64,000 bases of DNA. Origin: Thermoanaerobacterium aotearoense. GTDB taxonomy: Bacteria > Bacillota > Thermoanaerobacteria > Thermoanaerobacterales > Thermoanaerobacteraceae. The notes beneath the pieces are model-generated. The model worked only from the letters and a program-made list of their open reading frames with translations, ran no database searches and was not told the DNA's origin. The stretch lies in the NCBI RefSeq assembly GCF_009905255.1, contig NZ_CP047602.1:1471001-1535000 (forward strand). Direction: 5' to 3'. Shown here in pieces: positions 56,044-64,000 of the stretch (positions are counted from its first letter, which is position 1; every line of letters starts with the position of its first letter). The translations under genes and the position numbers were made by a program.

Positions 56044-56919
56044 CTACTCTATATTTTGCACTTGCTCCCTTATTTTTTCTATCTGATCTTTCAATTCTAT
56101 AACTCCGTTTATTATGTCAAGATCTATTGATTTAGATCCGATTGTATTTGCCTCTCTGTTCATCTCTTGTGTCAAGAAATCTAACTTTTTGCCTACAGGC
56201 ATAGAACTCTCCAACGAAAACCTAAACTGACTAATATGGCTTTTAAACCTTGTTATCTCTTCTGAAATGCTCGTTCTATCAGCCATTATAGCTACTTCAG
56301 TTAAAAACCTACTTTGATCAAATTCATCTCCAATCAGTTCGCTTATACGAATCTCCAGTTTCCTCTTATACTCGTTTATAACAACTGGTCCTCTTTCCTC
56401 TATTTTTTCAATTATGCCACTTAGCATGTCCAATCTATTTATTATATCGTCTTTTAATTTTATACCTTCTAAAACCCTCATGTCAATCACATTTTTTATG
56501 CTCATATCTAATGCTTTTTCCAGCACAGTCCATACGTCATCAATATTTACATCTGTGCTTTTTACATCTATTATCCCAGGCATCGATAAAATGTCGGTTG
56601 CTTTTATATCACCTACAAGATTGACACTTTCTTTCAAGCTGCGGATTATATTTATGTATTGATTTAAAAGATCATGATTTATCTCAAGTATGTCAAGGCC
56701 TTTTTCAGGCGATTCAAAAGAAATATTTACTTCCACTCTACCCCTTTTAATGGTATCACTAATCTTAATCCTAATTCTATCTTCCAATCCACTTAAAACT
56801 TTAGGAAGCTTTAACGACAAATCCAGAAACCTATGGTTTAAAGTTTTTATTTCAACTAAGACGTGAAAGCCATTTTCATTCGCTTCCCCTCTGCCAAAGC
56901 CAGTCATGCTTTTTATCAT
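56044..56919 (-). CDS. yicC: YicC/YloC family endoribonuclease
   Basis: A 291-aa protein beginning [17 protein letters not shown], the hallmark of the family, with a C-terminal DUF1732 domain ([15 protein letters not shown]). YicC homologues cleave RNA and are linked to degradation of small RNAs in E. coli. I start at ATG 56919, after GGGTGAT; the preceding codon is also ATG. A longer form begins at 56949 but lacks homology. Confidence 0.92.
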   Translation of the reverse strand: MIKSMTGFGRGEANENGFHVLVEIKTLNHRFLDLSLKLPKVLSGLEDRIRIKISDTIKRGRVEVNISFESPEKGLDILEINHDLLNQYINIIRSLKESVNLVGDIKATDILSMPGIIDVKSTDVNIDDVWTVLEKALDMSIKNVIDMRVLEGIKLKDDIINRLDMLSGIIEKIEERGPVVINEYKRKLEIRISELIGDEFDQSRFLTEVAIMADRTSISEEITRFKSHISQFRFSLESSMPVGKKLDFLTQEMNREANTIGSKSIDLDIINGVIELKDQIEKIREQVQNIE

Positions 56920-56958
56920 CATATCACCCATCAATATTATAATCAACATTATTTCTTT

Positions 56959-57792
56959 CTAAACAATGTCTATATCGCCAGTAAAAACTTTTTCGGCTTT
57001 ACCTGTTAAATAAATATTGTTATCAGATGTCCATTCAATATACAGATCACCCTTTTTGAAATGAACATAAACATTTCTCATTGTCCTATTTGTCAATGCA
57101 GAAGCAACTGCAGAAGCACAAGCACCTGTTCCACACGCGAGAGTCAAGCCTGCACCTCTCTCCCAAGTTCTAACTGTAATATTATTTTCATCTTCAACTT
57201 TGACAAAATCAACATTTGTTCCACGTGGAAATATCTGTAACTTTTCAATTAATGGGCCCACATTCACAATTATGTTTTCGTCAATAGAATTAACAAAAAT
57301 AACAGTATGCGGCACTCCAACTAATAGGGAAGTTACAATGTAAGTTTTACCATCTATTTTTATCGTTTCTTCCACAAACTGATTTTTATCTGTTTTTACA
57401 GGAATTAAATCAGGCCTAAAAATAGGATTTCCCATATGAACTCTTACTTTATCCACCACATCATCTTCAAATATCAATTCTGGCATTACAATGCCAGACA
57501 ATGTCTCTACAGACATTTTCCCTTTTGAAACTATGCCATTTTCATAGACGTACTTTGCGAAGCAGCGTGCTCCATTTCCGCACATTTCTGCTTCACTTCC
57601 ATCAGAATTGATTATTCTCATCTTAATATCTGCTATTCCAGATGGCTCCACTATCAAAAGACCATCTCCGCCTATGCCAAAATGTCTATCACACAGTTTT
57701 CTTGCTAACACGTCATACTCTAATTCTTTGTTTTCTAAGTTTTCTAACACTATAAAATCATTGCCTAATCCAGTCATCTTTGTAAATTTCAT
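56959..57792 (-). CDS. dapF: Diaminopimelate epimerase
   Basis: Converts LL- to meso-diaminopimelate for lysine and peptidoglycan. Both catalytic cysteines are visible, in EMCGNGARCFAKY and LACGTGACASAVAS. The length is 277 aa from ATG 57792 with AGAGGTG upstream; the longer in-frame version adds a hydrophobic stretch foreign to the family. It is divergent from rqcH. Confidence 0.97.
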   Translation of the reverse strand: MKFTKMTGLGNDFIVLENLENKELEYDVLARKLCDRHFGIGGDGLLIVEPSGIADIKMRIINSDGSEAEMCGNGARCFAKYVYENGIVSKGKMSVETLSGIVMPELIFEDDVVDKVRVHMGNPIFRPDLIPVKTDKNQFVEETIKIDGKTYIVTSLLVGVPHTVIFVNSIDENIIVNVGPLIEKLQIFPRGTNVDFVKVEDENNITVRTWERGAGLTLACGTGACASAVASALTNRTMRNVYVHFKKGDLYIEWTSDNNIYLTGKAEKVFTGDIDIV

Positions 57793-57907
57793 AACTTTTT
57801 CACCTCTTACCACAAATAACGCATATATATTATAACATAAATTTATAAAAAACTGGTCATATAATTTGTTCAATTAATTTTTTGCAATCATCATATCATT
57901 GGTTTAT

Positions 57908-57935
57908 TTGTAATAAGTTTATGCCGTGGTATACT
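57908..57935 (+). promoter_or_regulatory. Predicted sigma-A promoter of rqcH
   Basis: TTGTAA, 16 bases and TATACT on the plus strand, starting transcription near 57942. The leader would be about 30 bases and includes AAAGGA. Confidence 0.6.
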
Positions 57936-57971
57936 ATTAAATAGAATTGCATTTAGAAAGGAATGTTCAAC

Positions 57972-59687
57972 ATGGCTTTGGATGGCATAACACTATATGG
58001 AATAGTCAATGAACTAAAAAGCACATTGTTAGATGGGAAAATAGATAAAATATATCAACCTGAAAAAGATGAAATCATAATTTTTGTCAGAAATAACGGC
58101 AACAATTATAAATTGCTTTTATCATCAAATGCAAATTTCCCAAGAGTATATTTAACAGATGAAAATAAAGAAAATCCCATTACTCCTCCTATGTTTTGCA
58201 TGTTACTTCGGAAGTATCTACAAGGTGGGAAAATTATAGATATATACCAAAGAGGATTTGACAGAATTTTATTCATTGATGTTTTAAGTCGCGATGAATT
58301 AGAAAAAGAAATCATAAAAACATTAGTAATAGAAATAATGGGAAGATACAGCAATATCATATTAATAGACAAAGAAAGCAAAATAATTGTCGATAGCATT
58401 AAACGCGTGTACAAAGACATGAGCAAAATACGCGAAATAGTTCCTGATGTCAAATATGAGATGCCACCACTACAAGATAAATTTACAATTCAAAATTTTA
58501 CAAAAGAAGATTTATCAAGAGAATTAAAATTAAAAAGCGGTAAAAAAGTTGATAAAGCTCTTTTGGAACTTTTTGAAGGATTTAGTCCTGTTCTATCAAG
58601 AGAAATTGCATATAGAAGCTCAATATACGACAAATACGTTGATGAATTAACTCAGAATGATATGGAAAAATTAAATTTAAATCTTAACATTTTAAAGAAT
58701 CATATAGATAATTCAACCTTTAAACCATGTATTGCTTACATTGACGGAAATCCATTGGAATTCTCGATTATTGAGCTTACACAATATGAAAATTTAATAT
58801 TTTACAAAAGCATAAATGAAGCAGCTTTAAATTTTTATAAAGAAAAGGCCAACGCAGAAAACATGCGAGGGCGATCTCATGATTTAAAAAAGCTAATTCA
58901 AAACCTCTTAGAAAAGCTATATAATAAAGTCGAGAAACAAGTAGAAGAATTAAAAGAAGCAAAAAATGCTGATATATATAGACTATACGGTGAACTCATA
59001 ACAAATAATCTATATAGATTTAAAGGTAAAACAGACGTGTTAAAAACTACAAATTACTACACCGGAGAGGAAATTTCTATACCTCTTGATATACGTTATA
59101 CTCCAAATGAAAATGCCCAAATATATTTTAAAAAATACAGCAAAATGAAAAATGCAGTTGAAATTCTCTCTAAGCAAATAGAAGAAACAAAACGAGAAAT
59201 AGAGTATTTAGAAGGACAACTTTTAAACGTTGAACAATCAACGCTTCCTTCTGAAATAGAAGAAATAAGAGAAGAATTATCTGACTTAGGATATATAAAA
59301 AAGAAAAAAATAAGTAAACGTCAAAAGACAATATCAAAACCGCTGCATTTCGTTTCGTCGAATAATTTCGATATATATGTTGGGAAAAATAATGTTCAAA
59401 ATGATTACCTGACGACTAAATTTGCAGATTCTGAAGATATTTGGCTACATACTAAAGACATACCAGGCTCACATGTCATAATTAAGACTCAAGGTAAAAC
59501 TGTTCCTGACAGCACCATTTTAGAAGCTGCGAAATTAGCAGCAACGTATAGCAAAGCAAAAAACTCCTCAAATGTACCAGTTGATTACACGTTAAGAAAG
59601 TATGTTAAGAAACCAGCAGGAGCAAAACCAGGTTTCGTAATTTACACAAATCAAAAAACATTATATGTAACGCCTGATAATAAGTAG
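57972..59687 (+). CDS. rqcH: RqcH (Rqc2/NEMF homologue, FbpA) ribosome rescue factor
   Basis: Binds obstructed 50S subunits carrying peptidyl-tRNA and adds C-terminal alanine tails that mark the peptide for degradation. Domains in order are NFACT-N (about 1-180), helix-hairpin-helix, long coiled coil (about 300-430) and NFACT-R, which includes IWLHTKDIPGSHVII and a basic end (LRKYVKKPAGAKPGFV). The length is 571 aa from ATG 57972; an ATG three codons earlier touches the AAAGGA site. Older names reflect fibronectin binding. Confidence 0.94.
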   Translation: MALDGITLYGIVNELKSTLLDGKIDKIYQPEKDEIIIFVRNNGNNYKLLLSSNANFPRVYLTDENKENPITPPMFCMLLRKYLQGGKIIDIYQRGFDRILFIDVLSRDELEKEIIKTLVIEIMGRYSNIILIDKESKIIVDSIKRVYKDMSKIREIVPDVKYEMPPLQDKFTIQNFTKEDLSRELKLKSGKKVDKALLELFEGFSPVLSREIAYRSSIYDKYVDELTQNDMEKLNLNLNILKNHIDNSTFKPCIAYIDGNPLEFSIIELTQYENLIFYKSINEAALNFYKEKANAENMRGRSHDLKKLIQNLLEKLYNKVEKQVEELKEAKNADIYRLYGELITNNLYRFKGKTDVLKTTNYYTGEEISIPLDIRYTPNENAQIYFKKYSKMKNAVEILSKQIEETKREIEYLEGQLLNVEQSTLPSEIEEIREELSDLGYIKKKKISKRQKTISKPLHFVSSNNFDIYVGKNNVQNDYLTTKFADSEDIWLHTKDIPGSHVIIKTQGKTVPDSTILEAAKLAATYSKAKNSSNVPVDYTLRKYVKKPAGAKPGFVIYTNQKTLYVTPDNK

Positions 59688-59696
59688 GTATTGTGC

Positions 59697-60251
59697 CTAC
59701 TTATTTGTCTTTAGTGGGACTTCAAAGATGGATTTATAAACTCTTCTATTATTCTCCAGCTTGCTTTCCATAAGATATATATTTGATACTTCAAAGTAGT
59801 CAGAATCTAATTTATATAGGTTGCTTATTTCTTCTATGCTCTTTTTCAAAATAATATCTCTTGCAACAGTTATATGAGCTTTAAATTTTCTATCGTCTTT
59901 TTTAAATCCCACTTTAGATAATTCTGTTTCGATGGCATCATGTAATAATATAAGGTTATTATCATTTTTAACATCTATCCATAGCACTCTTATACTATCT
60001 TTTCCTTTAAAACAACCAATTTTATTTAATCTAATATAAAAAGATTTAAAATTCACAGAAATATCATCTATTGTCTTTCTTATTTCACTAACTTGTTTTT
60101 CATTTATTTCGCCAAAAAATTTAAGAGTTATATGTAAATTATCTTCATTTGTCCATCTTCCTTTTATTGTATATTTCTTTAACTCCTCTTGCAATTTCTT
60201 AACATCGTTTATGATATTCTCACTTAATTTAACAGCTAAAAAAGCTCTCAT
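59697..60251 (-). CDS. thpR: RNA 2',3'-cyclic phosphodiesterase (2H family)
   Basis: A 184-aa 2H phosphoesterase with two H-x-T/S motifs, HITLKFFG and HITVARD, which form the active site. Family members open 2',3'-cyclic phosphates on RNA ends or ligate tRNA halves in vitro. It starts at ATG 60251 after GGAGG; earlier in-frame codons run into the upstream gene. It lies 22 bases after the GNAT gene and converges on rqcH with a nine-base gap. Confidence 0.92.
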   Translation of the reverse strand: MRAFLAVKLSENIINDVKKLQEELKKYTIKGRWTNEDNLHITLKFFGEINEKQVSEIRKTIDDISVNFKSFYIRLNKIGCFKGKDSIRVLWIDVKNDNNLILLHDAIETELSKVGFKKDDRKFKAHITVARDIILKKSIEEISNLYKLDSDYFEVSNIYLMESKLENNRRVYKSIFEVPLKTNK

Positions 60252-60273
60252 ATTTCCTCCATCATGTATATTT

Positions 60274-60825
60274 TCAATTATTTCCCTGGAAATTGTGCCT
60301 AGAAAATTCATCTTTAACAATACTCATTAACCATTCGTTTATATATCGGCCATGTTTATATACAACTTCCCTCAGCAATCCTTCTTTTTTAAAGCCACAT
60401 TTTTCATAACATCTTATTGCTCTCTCATTAAAATCATATACTTTTAATTCAACTCGATGCAAATTTAATTCATTAAATATAAAATCCAATAAAGTCATTA
60501 TTGCTTCTGAACCAAGTCCTCTATTTCTATACTTTTCCTCACCTATCATTATCGCAATTTCACAATGTCTATTTTTCCAATCTACATTGCCATATGAAAT
60601 ATTGCCTATATATTCTTTAGTTTCATTATAAATAATTGCAAATTCACCTGACTCATTAGGATTTGCTTTCTTACTAAGCCACTCTGAAACTGAACCTTCT
60701 GTCACAGGATATGGTATACCAGGCATCAAAAAATTTCTACTATCTTCACTATTGCGAAATTCTACAAATTTCTTAATATATTTAGGTTCAAACGGTACAA
60801 GTTCAACATTTTTACTTTTTAACAT
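60274..60825 (-). CDS. GNAT N-acetyltransferase (RimJ/RimL-like)
   Basis: A 183-aa acetyltransferase. The acetyl-CoA binding motif is RNRGLGSEA, with a typical beta-4 segment NRHCEIAIMIGE and C-terminal ERAIRCYEKCGFKKEG. RimJ-like enzymes acetylate ribosomal or other N termini, but many members act on small molecules, so the substrate is open. It is the first gene after the rRNA operon terminator and has a GGAAGTG site. Confidence 0.85.
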   Translation of the reverse strand: MLKSKNVELVPFEPKYIKKFVEFRNSEDSRNFLMPGIPYPVTEGSVSEWLSKKANPNESGEFAIIYNETKEYIGNISYGNVDWKNRHCEIAIMIGEEKYRNRGLGSEAIMTLLDFIFNELNLHRVELKVYDFNERAIRCYEKCGFKKEGLLREVVYKHGRYINEWLMSIVKDEFSRHNFQGNN

Positions 60826-60877
60826 TCTTTCACTTCCTTTCTTATGATTTTAACGCTTATTATATCATAAAAATCAA

Positions 60878-60914
60878 AAAAGAGATAGTCCATTTAAAAC
60901 AGACTACCTCTTTT
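60878..60914 (-). terminator. rRNA operon terminator
   Basis: On the minus strand AAAAGAGGTAGTC pairs with GACTATCTCTTTT (one G-T pair) around an 11-base loop. A TTTTTTGATTTTT run follows. It lies about ten bases after the 3' end of 5S rRNA. Confidence 0.9.
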
Positions 60915-60923
60915 ATAAATTTT

Positions 60924-61033
60924 TACCGGCAGCGACCTACTCTCCCGAGTAATCAGTACCATCGGCGCTGGAGGGCTTCACTTCCGTGTTCGGTATGGGA
61001 ACGGGTTTTTAACCTCCGTTATTGCCACCGGAA
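60924..61033 (-). rRNA. rrf: 5S ribosomal RNA
   Basis: The minus strand starts near CCGGTGGCAATAACGGAGG and ends in GGTCGCTGCCGG; these ends pair as helix I. The internal blocks CCCGTTCCCATACCGAACAC and GGAAGTGAAGCCCTCCAGCG are universal 5S features. The ends are approximate to a few bases. It follows 23S with no tRNA gene in between. Confidence 0.95.
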
Positions 61034-61088
61034 ATCTTTCGTTCATTTCCTTCTAAATGAACTTTGAATACTGCACAATGCTTCTTTT
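61034..61088 (-). other. 23S-5S internal transcribed spacer
   Basis: A spacer of about 55 bases with no tRNA. The part next to 23S contains GCATTG, which can pair (with one G-T) to GCAATG upstream of the 23S 5' end and so extends the 23S processing stem. Confidence 0.7.
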
Positions 61089-63963
<2,875 letters not shown>

Positions 63964-64000
63964 TATTTCCATTGCTTTTTGAAAATATTATTAACGCTCA
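63964..64000 (-). other. 16S-23S spacer, right edge of window
   Basis: Only 37 bases lie upstream of the 23S 5' end in the window. They include AAAAAGCAATGG, the 5' half of the 23S processing stem. The 16S gene, and any spacer tRNA, lie beyond the window. Confidence 0.7.

Overview
The window looks like a chromosomal segment of a low-GC, spore-forming, thermophilic anaerobe of the class Clostridia. Protein similarity and gene content best fit Thermoanaerobacterium or a close relative; this is inferred from family recognition, not a database search. Signs include AT-rich coding DNA, strong GGAGG ribosome sites, frequent TTG and GTG starts, sporulation genes (spoVS, spoVM, ylbJ, two SASP genes), FabK as the enoyl-ACP reductase, and phosphotransacetylase with acetate kinase.

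The window is almost entirely core genome. Most genes are on the minus strand, co-directional with the rRNA operon at the right edge. Reading right to left: 23S and 5S rRNA with a terminator (63963-60878); a GNAT acetyltransferase and thpR; rqcH on the plus strand; then dapF, yicC, remA, gmk, rpoZ, coaBC, priA, def, fmt, DUF116, a zinc protease, rsmB, rlmN, stp, prkC, rsgA, rpe, thiN, a small membrane protein and spoVM. rpmB follows on the plus strand, then asp23, fakA, recG, a DegV/FakB protein, two tandem SASP genes, rsmD, coaD, a coiled-coil protein, ylbJ and tmcAL (both plus), pta-ackA, yceD-rpmF, and the lipid operon fapR-plsX-fabH-fabK-fabD-fabG-acpP-fabF. After that come rnc, a radical-SAM gene, spoVS, smc, ftsY, the ylxM-ffh-rpsP-khpA-rimM-trmD-rplS operon, rbgA, comM, trpS, a plus-strand rnhB-yraN pair, dprA, topA, hslV, hslU and the start of codY.

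From memory, this is close to the Bacillus subtilis order from yloA to codY, with a second Bacillus block (rsmD-coaD-ylbJ-tmcAL-yceD-rpmF) spliced between recG and fapR. Three themes recur: ribosome and translation (processing, modification, rescue, SRP targeting), membrane lipid supply (FapR, PlsX, Fab enzymes, FakA and a FakB-like protein), and sporulation.

I see no prophage, insertion sequence, CRISPR array, toxin-antitoxin pair or defence island. No stretch over 300 bases lacks a gene or RNA. The most useful extra observations are a tiny spoVM gene, a 17-bp palindrome at the predicted fapR start site, a consensus sigma-H promoter before spoVS, a near-consensus sigma-G promoter before one SASP gene, a hairpin that masks a ribosome site, and a speculative small RNA beside the SASP genes. 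I found nothing I would call a new multi-gene system.
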